Part shown: piece after piece, positions 44,593-54,143 of the stretch
Numbering within the stretch: position 1 is the stretch's first letter
Layout: each line of letters starts with the position of its first letter
NCBI GenBank assembly: GCA_029261895.1
Contig: JAJDAK010000018.1
Span: forward strand, 1-64,000
Direction: 5' to 3'
DNA from: Deltaproteobacteria bacterium
Lineage (GTDB): Bacteria > Myxococcota_A > UBA9160 > SZUA-336
DNA: 64,000 nt
Made by a program: the position numbers and the translations under genes
The notes under the pieces: generated by a model
What the model was told of the DNA's origin: nothing
What the model saw: only the letters and a program-made list of their open reading frames with translations
Database searches by the model: none

Positions 44593-46272
44593 CTAGCTCC
44601 AAAAATATTGCGCACGTACAAGGTTGCCGGGCGCCACGTATTCCACGACTTTACAGAGCCTACGAACGAGTGAAATCCCTCGTCCGCCAAAGTCTTTTTC
44701 CTTCGGCTGAGAAGCTGTATGCCGATCGATATCAAATCCGGGCCCGGAGTCCTTAACTTCCACCAGTAGGCTTGCACCGTTCTCAGTCGGATGATTCTCT
44801 AAACGGATTCGTATCCAACTGTCTTCCGTAAGAGACGTGTAGGCCTCTCTTCGCTTGACGTACTCTGAAAACCCTTCGCGCGTATTCTTCATTGCCGAAT
44901 CAAGCCCAAGCACTCCGTGCTCCAATGCGTTCGAAAATAACTCGGTTACTACCGAGTGGAGTTGATTCCTATGTGCCTCGAATCCTTGAATCTCACTGGT
45001 AAGCTCCACTAATTGCGGCACAGGGTCCACATTGCAAATCGATTGTCCGCAGAGACGGACTTCGATATTCCATTCTCCGTGTACTGTTCCTGTGCTCTTT
45101 TCCGGGACAGCAATGACGTGCTTCTTCTTGGCGTCATGAGTGATAGTCATCTCAAGCAATGTCATATCATCGGTCTGGTCCCCCGGCCGGCGAAACGCTT
45201 CTACCGAATCACGCACTGTATCAAAAATGTCGCTGGGATTGACGGGCCCCACGATGCAGCGTTCGAATCGCTTTTGGCCAAAGAACTCGCCAGAGTCATT
45301 TGGCGCCTCGACGATGCCATCGGTGTACATGTACAACCGATCGCCTTCCGAGACTGGAATATGTTGTGGTTGGTACTGCAACTGATGGTCTGGCACAACA
45401 CCCAAGGGCAGACTAGTCGAACGAATTCGCTTGTTGATCGTCTTCCCACTCCGAATTACGATCTCAGGAATTCCGCCGTTCCAAACTGTGATCGAATCAT
45501 CATCTGGATGCCACTCCGTAACCGCCGCAGCGCAAAACAGACCGGTGGGTAATACGTCATTCAGTTTTCTATTCAGCGCTCTCAACATCCGCTCAAGCGA
45601 ATAGCCCTTTCGCGTCATTGAATAGAAGCAATCGACCGTAGACATAGCTGCGATCGCAGCTGGCAAGCCGTGGCCTGTCATGTCCGCGACCATTACACGT
45701 AGCGCACCACTCGGGTGTCTCGACGCGAGCACGAGGTCGCCGTTAAAAATGGTCATCGGTGACAATGAGTACCGAAGGCATTTCGAATCCAAACTATCGG
45801 TTTGGACGATACGTTCATAGAGTCGGCAAGCGATATTCTGCTCATACTCCGTTTGCGCGCGGTACTCCTCGAGGCTGACGTTGCGCTCGCGGAGAGCTTT
45901 ATGCAGCTCTCGCTGGCGGCCATGAGTGGCGATCTTTGCCTGCAGAATGGTTGGTGAATATGGCTTCGACAGGAAATCATCACCGCCACATTCCAGGCAA
46001 TGTGCCAACTGAACCTCTTCGCTTATGGCGGTAAGAAAGATTAGGGGGACGAAAGCCTCACCGGACAGTCGCTTAATACGTCTGGCGGCTTCGTATCCGT
46101 CCATTCCTGGCATCATGACATCCATCAGAACCAGATCGGGCGCAACAAGATCGAATTTCGCCACGCCCTCCGCTCCGTCTTCAGCCTCGGCAACATCGTG
46201 GCCGGCTGCCTCCAGTAAGGTTCGCAGGAGCAATCGGTTATCGGGGTCATCGTCGACAACTAGAATATTCAT
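44593..46272 (-). CDS. Receiver-PP2C phosphatase-ATPase regulator (HsbR-like)
   Basis: A 559-residue protein: receiver (1-120; VDDDPDNRLLL, LMDVMMPGMDGY, SKPYS), coiled linker, SpoIIE-type PP2C phosphatase (about 165-385; GDLVLASRHPSGALRVMVADMTGHGLPAAI, YTDGIVEA, GDQTDDMTLL), and an RsbW-like ATPase (about 410-555; ELFSNALEHGV, EVKDSGPGFD, GGRGISLVRRLC). The two output domains can remove and add phosphate on a STAS partner, and the receiver would decide which dominates. The STAS protein is encoded 9 nt upstream and the HPt donor 14 nt downstream. Confidence 0.9.
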   Translation of the reverse strand: MNILVVDDDPDNRLLLRTLLEAAGHDVAEAEDGAEGVAKFDLVAPDLVLMDVMMPGMDGYEAARRIKRLSGEAFVPLIFLTAISEEVQLAHCLECGGDDFLSKPYSPTILQAKIATHGRQRELHKALRERNVSLEEYRAQTEYEQNIACRLYERIVQTDSLDSKCLRYSLSPMTIFNGDLVLASRHPSGALRVMVADMTGHGLPAAIAAMSTVDCFYSMTRKGYSLERMLRALNRKLNDVLPTGLFCAAAVTEWHPDDDSITVWNGGIPEIVIRSGKTINKRIRSTSLPLGVVPDHQLQYQPQHIPVSEGDRLYMYTDGIVEAPNDSGEFFGQKRFERCIVGPVNPSDIFDTVRDSVEAFRRPGDQTDDMTLLEMTITHDAKKKHVIAVPEKSTGTVHGEWNIEVRLCGQSICNVDPVPQLVELTSEIQGFEAHRNQLHSVVTELFSNALEHGVLGLDSAMKNTREGFSEYVKRREAYTSLTEDSWIRIRLENHPTENGASLLVEVKDSGPGFDIDRHTASQPKEKDFGGRGISLVRRLCKVVEYVAPGNLVRAQYFWS

Positions 46273-46281
46273 ATAAAACCT

Positions 46282-46587
46282 TTAGCCGATGACAAACAAG
46301 TCGGAAAAGTTGGAAGTCAACAATGTATCGAGAACTTGGTCTTCACAATTGATGAGGCGAACCTCAATCGTATGCTGAAGCGCAAATTCGCGAAGTATCA
46401 GAAGCAGGCCAAGTCCAGAGCTATCGATAATGCTCGCTGATTTCATGTCTACCTCGATCACTTCCGGGCGAGGGTCGCTCTTTTCGTACGCATCAGAAAA
46501 CGCACGGTGATCGGCCAGAGCCAACTTGTCGCTTACTTGAAGCGTAAGATGACGTCCGCATGCTGACAGATTGGCTTCAATCGGCAT
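46282..46587 (-). CDS. STAS-domain anti-anti-sigma factor (HsbA-like)
   Basis: A 101-residue single STAS domain. The regulated serine is in SASIIDSSGLGLLLILRE, the usual DSSGLG site. It is expected to be phosphorylated by the RsbW-like domain and dephosphorylated by the PP2C domain of the neighbouring regulator, and to bind a partner such as an anti-sigma factor or a diguanylate cyclase depending on that state. It lies 10 nt after the hybrid kinase stop and 9 nt before the PP2C regulator gene. Confidence 0.88.
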   Translation of the reverse strand: MPIEANLSACGRHLTLQVSDKLALADHRAFSDAYEKSDPRPEVIEVDMKSASIIDSSGLGLLLILREFALQHTIEVRLINCEDQVLDTLLTSNFSDLFVIG

Positions 46588-46597
46588 TGTGTAATCC

Positions 46598-49500
46598 TTA
46601 GGGACTCTTGATTGCTGCTATGCGCTCGGTTACTGAGGATTCGATGCATTCGTGAATGGTTGTAAATAACTGCTGATTGCTGACCTGTGACTTGACAAGC
46701 GTCGCAACAACGGGAGACTCCTGGATGCTGGCGGTGTCGTCGGCGGTTAGGATTACGACCGGAACACGATCGATCTCTCCGCTGTTCAGATATCCGATAA
46801 GCTCCAATCCTTTCCCATCGGGAAGAGTCAGATCCAAAATGCATAGATCGAACTTGTCGGTCGCGAGGTACTTCCGTGCAGCATCGAGAGTTGTCGCGGT
46901 GACGACCGTCGCGCGGTCAGCCATGATCTCTCGAACGACGTCTGTGATATCGGAATCATCTTCGACATGCAGGAGTCTGGCGCGCTCTTGTTCGGAAGGT
47001 CGATGCATCTTGACCGCGGACCGTAGGCGTTCGAAGTCGATCGGCTTTGTAATCCAATCCGCGATCTGAAGAGCGCTACCTTTCATCGCGTCTCGACCGT
47101 CCGGGCTTGCGGAAACGACGATTACAGGCAGTTGTTTGGTGGCCTCCGTTTCACGGAGCTCACGGACAAGGGATATTCCATCCTGATCCGGCAGCTCCAC
47201 ATCCACTGTGATTAAATGGTATCTATCTGCGGCCAACTTCGCCTTTGCCTCGGCAGCGGTTCCCGTGATATCGCATTGGTAACCGAGACCTTCGAGTTCG
47301 GTCTTCATGATTAGTGCAACATCGTGGTTGTCTTCGCAGATTAGGATTCGGGTGCTGTTGTTGGCGACCAATAAGTCGTCTAGCTTTGAATCCACCGATT
47401 TTAATAACGGAAGCCAGACATGGAACGCAGACCCTTTGTCGAGCTCTGACTCCACCATGATCCTGCCACCGTGGCGATCCACGATTTCTTTTACGATGAA
47501 TAGGCCGAGTCCTGTGCCGCCCTTGGCGCGTTCGGAAGAGGAATCGACTTGAGAAAACTTGTCGAATATTTTTGATTGCATGGCCGCGGGAATTCCAGGA
47601 CCTTGATCAATCACGGAAAGGCGACATTCCTTGCCGTGTTCCTCCAGCCGGACAACCACGTGTCCGTCGTGTGGGGAAAACTTGATCGCGTTCGAAATGA
47701 GATTCGTTACGACTTGAATGAGCCGGTCAGCATCGCCATAGATGGGAAGCCCCGTTGTGTTGTCCACAAAATCGATACGGACGGAGCATCCAGTCGCATA
47801 GCCATCGAGGCCATCGATCGAGTCGCCGACGATGTTCGAGAGATTAACCGAGTCGTAGTTAAATCGAGCGTTCTCATCGCCCATTCGTTGTATATCAAGA
47901 AGATCATTGATGAGTCGAACAAGCCTGTCACAGTTGTTGGTACCAATATCCACCATGCGTTGGATCTTGGGATCTAGCTCGCCCAATACGCCGCTCCCGA
48001 TTAGCCCGAGCGCGCCCCGAATGGAAGTTAGCGGAGTACGCAACTCGTGGTTCACGATCGACACAAATTGATCTTTCAGTATCTCTACGCGCTTTCGCTC
48101 CGAAATATCTCGACAGATGATGGAATAGAAACCCGTGTCGGTGGTCGCGGCTTTGTGCAACATAAAGACGGCAGACACGTGTAGCTCAGACCCGTCATGT
48201 CGAATCAAGCAAGTATCGCCGTTCCATACACCGTTGTTATCAACGTCGGGCAAGATGTCGTTTTCGATACGATCGCGCTCGGTGGGGCTGAAGCAACCTT
48301 CAAGAACCAGTCGGGATGGATCAATCACGCCATCAGCTGCGAGTACGGCAACTCCAGCTGGGTTCAAATAGGTTAGCGACATGGAACTTCTGTCAAACAT
48401 CGCGATCAGATCCGTCGAGTGGTCCATTACTGACGTAAGGCGCGTTTGCGCTTGGAGAGAATCCTGCATGGAATCTTCGCGACTTCTTACAACACTAATC
48501 ATGGTCTTGAATGCTTTAATCAAGACCCCGACTTCATCTGAACTCGGTTCTGGGAACTCCACCTCTGAGTTCCCAGCGATATACTCCTCAATCACGTGAG
48601 TCGCTTCTTGCAACGGCTGAAAAAGTCTGCGAGATATAGCGATGATGACCGGAATTACCCCGAGGATGATGAGAAATGCTACGAACGCTGTCTGGTTTCT
48701 AACCGATGCCACGTCCTTGATGAGGTCGCTGTAGTACTCTGACGACGCAATGACAAAGAAACGCTTGTCGTCTAGAAGGTCGAATTGTACTTTGATTGCG
48801 TGAAGGAGATCATGCTCGAGGTCGCTACCTGTACGTGTGGAGATCACCGGTTGGCGCTGCCATGTGTTATAAAAGGTCTTTACCTCGGGGTAGTCGTCAT
48901 AGATGCGGTGCTTGCGGTCGAATTCAAATCCAAATGTCAGCTCGGAATTCGGGTGTAGAAGATAGTCGCCTTGGTCGTTGGTTGCGAAGTAGGTTAGCTC
49001 AGAGTTCCACTGATTTGCTTCGTCTAGTTTATGTAAGATACTTCGGAAGTCCAATTGGACGATCACTGCGCCAATAGCGCGTCCACTGCTATCGAAGAAC
49101 GGCGTGGCCGCGTCCATCACAGCAGTATTGGGGTTCGAAATGATGTCTTGGCTACGACGCAGATGTACATCAGTAAAGTAGGTTTGACCCTGGCGGAGAG
49201 ATAGCGCAGCAAGAAGGTGATCGAATGCATCTCCGTGGATTAGCTGCTGTGACTCCGTTTCCACCACAAGGGAGCCATGGCGCTCGACTCGGACTAGTTC
49301 GTTGCCACCGTCTTCTGCAAGGACGTAACGGACCGAAAGATAATGTGGCTTTGCGGCCAATATTTCGTGAAAGATCGTCGAGAGTCGACTTCGCCAGATG
49401 GTGTCTGTGCTGCCGTCCAGAGGGTCAACTCCACTCGAGTTACGACTGCGGATGATCCCGGAGATCGGTGGAACATTCGATAGGAAGACGAGGTCGTGCT

Positions 49501-49729
49501 GTAACTCCTCGATGTCCGCAAGAATGTGCTGACCGTGCATCCGAATCTCGTTTTCGCGCTCCGTTATTCGCGTTCTGAGCAAAGACTCGTTGAACTCATC
49601 GAGAAATACGTATGCTAGTGCAATGCTGGTGCATGCGATCAAACCTATAGAAGCGGTTACCATTTTGACCGAAAGGCTGATCTTGGTACGACCGGAGCGG
49701 GTCACTTTTGAAGAGGTATTCTCAGCCAT
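46598..49729 (-). CDS. dCache hybrid sensor kinase with two receivers
   Basis: A 1043-residue kinase. An N-terminal helix, a large periplasmic sensor of dCache type (about 45-330), a second helix, HAMP (about 360-415; FQPLQEATHVIEEY), PAS (about 425-540), HisKA with NHELRTPLTSIRGALG (His near 560), HATPase_c (DQGPGIP, GGTGLGLFIVK), and two receivers (about 790-905 with TVDVELPDQDG, and 915-1030 with ILDLTLPDGKG). It likely passes phosphate to the HPt protein of the same operon. Its ATG overlaps the stop of the receiver gene upstream. Confidence 0.9.
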   Translation of the reverse strand: MAENTSSKVTRSGRTKISLSVKMVTASIGLIACTSIALAYVFLDEFNESLLRTRITERENEIRMHGQHILADIEELQHDLVFLSNVPPISGIIRSRNSSGVDPLDGSTDTIWRSRLSTIFHEILAAKPHYLSVRYVLAEDGGNELVRVERHGSLVVETESQQLIHGDAFDHLLAALSLRQGQTYFTDVHLRRSQDIISNPNTAVMDAATPFFDSSGRAIGAVIVQLDFRSILHKLDEANQWNSELTYFATNDQGDYLLHPNSELTFGFEFDRKHRIYDDYPEVKTFYNTWQRQPVISTRTGSDLEHDLLHAIKVQFDLLDDKRFFVIASSEYYSDLIKDVASVRNQTAFVAFLIILGVIPVIIAISRRLFQPLQEATHVIEEYIAGNSEVEFPEPSSDEVGVLIKAFKTMISVVRSREDSMQDSLQAQTRLTSVMDHSTDLIAMFDRSSMSLTYLNPAGVAVLAADGVIDPSRLVLEGCFSPTERDRIENDILPDVDNNGVWNGDTCLIRHDGSELHVSAVFMLHKAATTDTGFYSIICRDISERKRVEILKDQFVSIVNHELRTPLTSIRGALGLIGSGVLGELDPKIQRMVDIGTNNCDRLVRLINDLLDIQRMGDENARFNYDSVNLSNIVGDSIDGLDGYATGCSVRIDFVDNTTGLPIYGDADRLIQVVTNLISNAIKFSPHDGHVVVRLEEHGKECRLSVIDQGPGIPAAMQSKIFDKFSQVDSSSERAKGGTGLGLFIVKEIVDRHGGRIMVESELDKGSAFHVWLPLLKSVDSKLDDLLVANNSTRILICEDNHDVALIMKTELEGLGYQCDITGTAAEAKAKLAADRYHLITVDVELPDQDGISLVRELRETEATKQLPVIVVSASPDGRDAMKGSALQIADWITKPIDFERLRSAVKMHRPSEQERARLLHVEDDSDITDVVREIMADRATVVTATTLDAARKYLATDKFDLCILDLTLPDGKGLELIGYLNSGEIDRVPVVILTADDTASIQESPVVATLVKSQVSNQQLFTTIHECIESSVTERIAAIKSP

Positions 49730-50096
49730 CGACAATTCGCCGGACCGTATCGGCCAAGCTCATGGGGTCGAAGGGTTTCGGGATCACTCCGAGTGCGCCG
49801 AGTTTGAGGTACTCTTCAACTTCGGCTGTTTGAACGCGAGCCGTCATAAAGATTACGGGAATGTTTGCGGTAAGTTCCATGTCCTGGAGGTTCTTTAACG
49901 TCGTCATTCCATCCATTTCTGGCATCATGACGTCGAGCAGAATGATGTCGGGCGAGATGGACTCAACCGATTCCAGTGCGGCCTTACCGGATGAAGCCTG
50001 TGCAACCGTGAAACCGCCGACGTCACCCAATGCCAGTATTCCAATTTCACGAATGTCATCTTCGTCGTCCACGATGAGTATCGTACGGGTTTCCAT
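49722..50096 (-). CDS. Single-domain response regulator
   Basis: A 124-residue CheY-like receiver: VDDEDDIREIG acidic pocket, LLDVMMPEMDG phospho-Asp, MTARV Thr, and KPFDP Lys. No output domain, so it acts by protein contact or as a phosphate sink. It heads the five-gene minus-strand operon; GTAGGAG precedes the ATG and its stop overlaps the hybrid kinase start. The divergent exopolysaccharide genes begin about 215 nt away. Confidence 0.88.
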   Translation of the reverse strand: METRTILIVDDEDDIREIGILALGDVGGFTVAQASSGKAALESVESISPDIILLDVMMPEMDGMTTLKNLQDMELTANIPVIFMTARVQTAEVEEYLKLGALGVIPKPFDPMSLADTVRRIVDG

Positions 50097-50310
50097 TGAG
50101 CGTCTCCTACACTGAATAATGTCATCGGGACCGAGATAGTAAATCTCAAGTCATGTAAACAATCAGCAAGATGTTAGTGCCAGGCGCGACATTAGTGTGT
50201 AGCGGCCGCATTTAGGCGACAGAAGGCATAGCACGCGTCTGTTGGTTGGCTTGAGATCGCATGGGCGGGTTCCGATGGATGACGCGGCAGTTGTTGCCAG
50301 GGAATGTCAC

Positions 50311-51537
50311 ATGCGTGGCTACATAGTAGTGTTATGTTCGTTAATCGCCGTCCGGGGCGTATCGGCAGAGTCGATTGGTAGCGTACAGGACGATGCGCGA
50401 AGCTTGATCGAAGCTGGGGCACTCCGTGAAGCGATTGACGTCTACTCCGAATATTTGCAACGTGATGACGACGCCACAGATATCCGCATTGAGCGGGCTC
50501 GTGTTTTAGGGTGGACCGAGCGCCATGGAGAAGCTCTCGACGACTTGGAACGCGTAATCGAGAATCACCCTGAATACGTGGAGGCCCGAGTTCTTCACGG
50601 GCGAACGTTGGGATGGCTTCGTCGCTATCGGGAGGCAGAAGCTCAGCTACGCATTGCTATAGCGATGGAACCAGTCAACGTCGATGCCCATTTAACGCTG
50701 GGTGATATCCTTTTGTGGCAGGGCCGTGCAGACGCGGCGCGTGCAACGTACGAAGAAGTCTGGGAGATCGATCCCACAAACGCCGAGGTGGGTCTGCGCC
50801 TTGAGCGTTTGGCGGGTGATCGACGTCATGGTCGGGTGCGCGCGGATGTGAGTCTTGGCTCGTCCCAGCTCAACTCCGGATTCGATAACTGGCGTCAGCA
50901 AACGCTCGCATTGTCCTGGCAGGGTCCGGACCGATGGAGTTTTTTTGGAGGACTCGACCGTTATCACCGTTCGAATCAAAATGACGTTCAATGGACGACG
51001 GGGTTGGTCCATCGACTCCGTGACGGCACGACACTTGATGCGAGCATATCGTTGGGCAATAACAACCAAGTCCTGCCTCACCAGGTGTACCGTTTCGGAG
51101 TCGTTCAGAAGCTGCATAGAAATCTGCTAGGCACAGTTCGATACAAGAGGTCGAACTACCCCGGCGGCACTGATGTCGACACGTTATCACCTACGCTTCA
51201 GCTCTGGCCCGGTAGCCCGTATTCGCTGGAAGTTGGCTACACCTACACGCACGCATCCGATTCAGGCAGCACGGATGCCGGGCAAGCAAGGCTCCTGCTT
51301 TTTTCAGGCCACAAGGTGAGTGGTGTTCTCGGCTTAGCGGTTGGTCGAGAAAAATTCATTGCTGGAGTCACGAATACGACGACGGCAGCCATACGGGTGA
51401 CTACCAGCTTCGCGAGTATTCAATGGAGTCTACATGACCGAAGTGCGATCCGGCTTAGCTACGAACTCGAACATCGGCATTCATCCTACGATCGTAACGG
51501 AATGACACTTGGTTACTACTATACGTTTGGTGAGTGA
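50311..51537 (+). CDS. TPR plus YaiO-type outer-membrane beta-barrel
   Basis: A 408-residue protein. Signal peptide (YIVVLCSLIAVRGVSAES), then three or four TPR-like repeats (about 25-170; EAQLRIAIAMEPVNVDAHLTLGDILLWQGR), then a beta-barrel (about 185-408) of alternating strands (LALSWQGPDRWSFFGGLDRYH, YSLEVGYTYTHAS), ending in YYYTFGE. This is the YaiO/PgaA-like design, a TPR periplasmic part and an export pore. The downstream HEAT and GT2 genes make polysaccharide export the likely task. ATG 50311 fits the signal peptide; CAGGGAA is upstream. Confidence 0.8.
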   Translation: MRGYIVVLCSLIAVRGVSAESIGSVQDDARSLIEAGALREAIDVYSEYLQRDDDATDIRIERARVLGWTERHGEALDDLERVIENHPEYVEARVLHGRTLGWLRRYREAEAQLRIAIAMEPVNVDAHLTLGDILLWQGRADAARATYEEVWEIDPTNAEVGLRLERLAGDRRHGRVRADVSLGSSQLNSGFDNWRQQTLALSWQGPDRWSFFGGLDRYHRSNQNDVQWTTGLVHRLRDGTTLDASISLGNNNQVLPHQVYRFGVVQKLHRNLLGTVRYKRSNYPGGTDVDTLSPTLQLWPGSPYSLEVGYTYTHASDSGSTDAGQARLLLFSGHKVSGVLGLAVGREKFIAGVTNTTTAAIRVTTSFASIQWSLHDRSAIRLSYELEHRHSSYDRNGMTLGYYYTFGE

Positions 51538-52604
51538 TGCCCCAGTTAGAGTTCCAGCTTCACGAACTGTTGATGCTCGCTGTTGGTGCCCAGGGGGTCG
51601 TCATCGTAACCATGATGTTCGCGTTGCCGCTCCGGCGTGGATGGGTCGCGCTGGCTCAGCGTCGGCGTACAAGAGCTGAAACGCTATTGAGCCCGTTGGT
51701 CTTTGACGCTTTGGAACGTGGTAAGCCTTGTGCCCGGCTACGGAAGGCTGTGACCCGCGGTCGCCGCCGTATCCTTCGCGATCTACTGGTTCGCATCGCG
51801 ATGAGCATTCGCGGAGACGACGCCATCCAACTCACCAGACTCTGTCAGCAGATTGGAGTGATTGCCGATGAAACTCGATCTCTTCGCGCTAGCCACGCGG
51901 TGCGCCGTGCGGAGGCTGCGGCCAATCTGGGTGTACTCGGCGCGGCTGCTTCTATCCCGCATCTACAGAAATTGCTCAGTGATCCGGATGCGCGTGTTCA
52001 AGTCGCGTCAATGCGAGCGCTCACGGACATCGCTGGTCCGAGTGTGGCGGGGGACATCGTTCCGATGCTGGGGCGCGATGATCCATACCTCGTCTGCCGC
52101 GCACAGGATGTCTTAGTGTCTTTGGGAACAGCGATTGCACCCGAACTGATCGAGTTCATTCGAAAGGGTGCACGAGGAGATGCTCGAGAGGCGGCACTCG
52201 ATATTCTTCCATTTGCGGTGGACGAGTCGTCGACAAGTCTCTTACTCAACCTCATGTACAGCCCGGATGACGAAGTACGTATAAAGGCGACCAAGGCTGC
52301 GTCGCAGATTGGAGATGAACGATTTTTCGGAATCTTCATGAGATTCGCAGAGGATCCCCGCTGGGAGATACGCTGCCAGGCGGTGAAAGGGCTTGGGCCG
52401 ATCGGAAACCCGGATTCGGTTCGCAGGCTTCGGATCGCGCTTGGTGATAAGAATCGACATGTCCGACTGAATGCGGGTGTCGCACTTTGTCAGATAGGAT
52501 ATTCGGGAGTTGCGGCCTTGGAAAGAGCGGCCGAAGGTCCGGATGAGTTAGTACGGGGGGCGGCCGCTTACGCATTGCAAGTACATGCGGCGGGGGTAGC
52601 ATGA
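51537..52604 (+). CDS. Membrane-anchored HEAT-repeat protein
   Basis: A 355-residue protein with one N-terminal transmembrane helix (LLMLAVGAQGVVIVTMMFALPL), a basic linker, then HEAT/PBS-lyase-like repeats (about 115-350), for example AAANLGVLGAAASIPHLQKLLSDPDARVQVASMRALTDI and VRIKATKAASQIGDERF. HEAT repeats serve as protein scaffolds. Its start overlaps the beta-barrel stop in TGATG and the GT2 gene begins 3 nt after its stop, so it may bridge the synthase to the outer-membrane pore. Confidence 0.8.
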   Translation: MPQLEFQLHELLMLAVGAQGVVIVTMMFALPLRRGWVALAQRRRTRAETLLSPLVFDALERGKPCARLRKAVTRGRRRILRDLLVRIAMSIRGDDAIQLTRLCQQIGVIADETRSLRASHAVRRAEAAANLGVLGAAASIPHLQKLLSDPDARVQVASMRALTDIAGPSVAGDIVPMLGRDDPYLVCRAQDVLVSLGTAIAPELIEFIRKGARGDAREAALDILPFAVDESSTSLLLNLMYSPDDEVRIKATKAASQIGDERFFGIFMRFAEDPRWEIRCQAVKGLGPIGNPDSVRRLRIALGDKNRHVRLNAGVALCQIGYSGVAALERAAEGPDELVRGAAAYALQVHAAGVA

Positions 52605-52607
52605 GCA

Positions 52608-54083
52608 ATGGAACTATCTGACCTTAGCGGGATCATCACCAGCGAAGAGATGAGTGCGTTTCTAATCGCTATGCAAACTATAACCGTCCGGATCATTCGT
52701 GCGATGGACGATTGGATTCTCATCTACTTCTTTGGGATTAATGCGCACTACCTTATCCTGATGGTCATTGGCTATGAAGCTACGATGCGCTCGGTCGAAG
52801 GAGCACACCTACGTGAGAAGATTGCGTTGCTCCAGTCTCCGCTTGCGCCACCGATTTCCGTATTGGTACCGGTCTATAACGAAGAGGCGAATGTGGTGAG
52901 TAGTGTCCGCTCACTGATGCTGATTAAGTATCCACGTTTTGAGATCGTCGTCGTCAACGATGGGTCAAAAGATAACACCCTTGAAGTGTTAATAGAGCGA
53001 TTTGGGCTGATCAAGGTGAGTAGGAGTTATGATCCAGTGGTGAGGTCGGAATCCATCCGCGGAGTATACGAGTCCAAGAAATACGACAACCTGGTCGTTG
53101 TCGACAAGGACAATGGTGGCAAAGGCGATGCGTTGAATGCTGGGATCAATATTTCAAAGTATCCGCTTTTTTGCGCGATCGATGGCGACTCGCTACTTGA
53201 GCCCGATGCACTGATACAGGTCGCGCTACCATTCATGGATGACCGAAAACGGACCGTCGCTTCTGGAGGGATCATCCGTATCGCAAACGGCTGCGAGATT
53301 AAGCGGGGTCACGTGTCTCGCGTCCAGGCTCCGAAAAATACCTGGGCCGGTATTCAGGTGGTCGAGTACCTTCGCGCATTTCTCTTTGGCCGTATGGGTT
53401 GGAGTCGTGTCGGTGGCCTGTTATTGATTGCTGGCGCATTCGGACTCTTCGAAAAGAAAGCTGTGGTGGAGGCCGGAGGTTATGCACACAATACAGTGGG
53501 TGAGGACCTCGAACTGGTGATGCGTTTGCATAGACTCCTGCACAAGCAAGGGCGGGAGTATCGATTTAGCTACGTCCCTGAACCGGTTTGCTGGACCGAA
53601 GCACCCGAAACATTGGGAGATCTCGGTCGCCAACGAAATCGCTGGTACCGGGGGCTGGCCGATGTACTCTGGCGTTATCGCGACATGATGGGAAACCCTC
53701 GCTACAAGATGGTGGGTCTTGTAGCGCTGCCTTCACAGCTGTTTTTTGAGCTTTTTGCGCCATTTGTGGAGCTACTTGGATGGCTCGTGATTCCGATTTC
53801 ATATCTGACTGGCATCGTAGATCTAGACTATCTACTCGTGCTGTTCACGGTGGCGATTCTTTACAGCATCTTGGTCTCGATCGCCGCGATTGTCTTGGAA
53901 GACCGAGCCTTTGGACGCTATTCGAGCCTATGGGATCTAGGTCGACTTGTCTTTCTCGCCGCTGTTGAAAATTTTGGATACCGCCAGCTAAACACCTGGT
54001 GGAAGCTGTGCGGGTTCGTCGATTTTCTACGGGGCAAAGGTGAATGGGGTTCGATGACACGAAAAGGTGTAGAAACAACTTAG
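52608..54083 (+). CDS. Processive family 2 glycosyltransferase (PgaC/BcsA-like)
   Basis: A 491-residue membrane enzyme. A first helix pair (DDWILIYFFGINAHYLILMVIGY) is followed by the GT2 domain: VPVYNEEANV, VVNDGSKDNT, IDGDSLLEPDAL (DxD-like), GEDLELVMR (base Asp), and QRNRW (the processive-synthase motif). C-terminal helices from about 370 complete a channel. It should polymerise a hexose or N-acetylhexosamine and feed it across the inner membrane. There is no PilZ domain, so control by c-di-GMP, if any, would need another protein. Confidence 0.88.
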   Translation: MELSDLSGIITSEEMSAFLIAMQTITVRIIRAMDDWILIYFFGINAHYLILMVIGYEATMRSVEGAHLREKIALLQSPLAPPISVLVPVYNEEANVVSSVRSLMLIKYPRFEIVVVNDGSKDNTLEVLIERFGLIKVSRSYDPVVRSESIRGVYESKKYDNLVVVDKDNGGKGDALNAGINISKYPLFCAIDGDSLLEPDALIQVALPFMDDRKRTVASGGIIRIANGCEIKRGHVSRVQAPKNTWAGIQVVEYLRAFLFGRMGWSRVGGLLLIAGAFGLFEKKAVVEAGGYAHNTVGEDLELVMRLHRLLHKQGREYRFSYVPEPVCWTEAPETLGDLGRQRNRWYRGLADVLWRYRDMMGNPRYKMVGLVALPSQLFFELFAPFVELLGWLVIPISYLTGIVDLDYLLVLFTVAILYSILVSIAAIVLEDRAFGRYSSLWDLGRLVFLAAVENFGYRQLNTWWKLCGFVDFLRGKGEWGSMTRKGVETT

Positions 54084-54143
54084 TCAGTCCGATAGATGAT
54101 ATGAGCTAATTAGCTGCCCAGTATCTTCCTATGGAGATCCATC

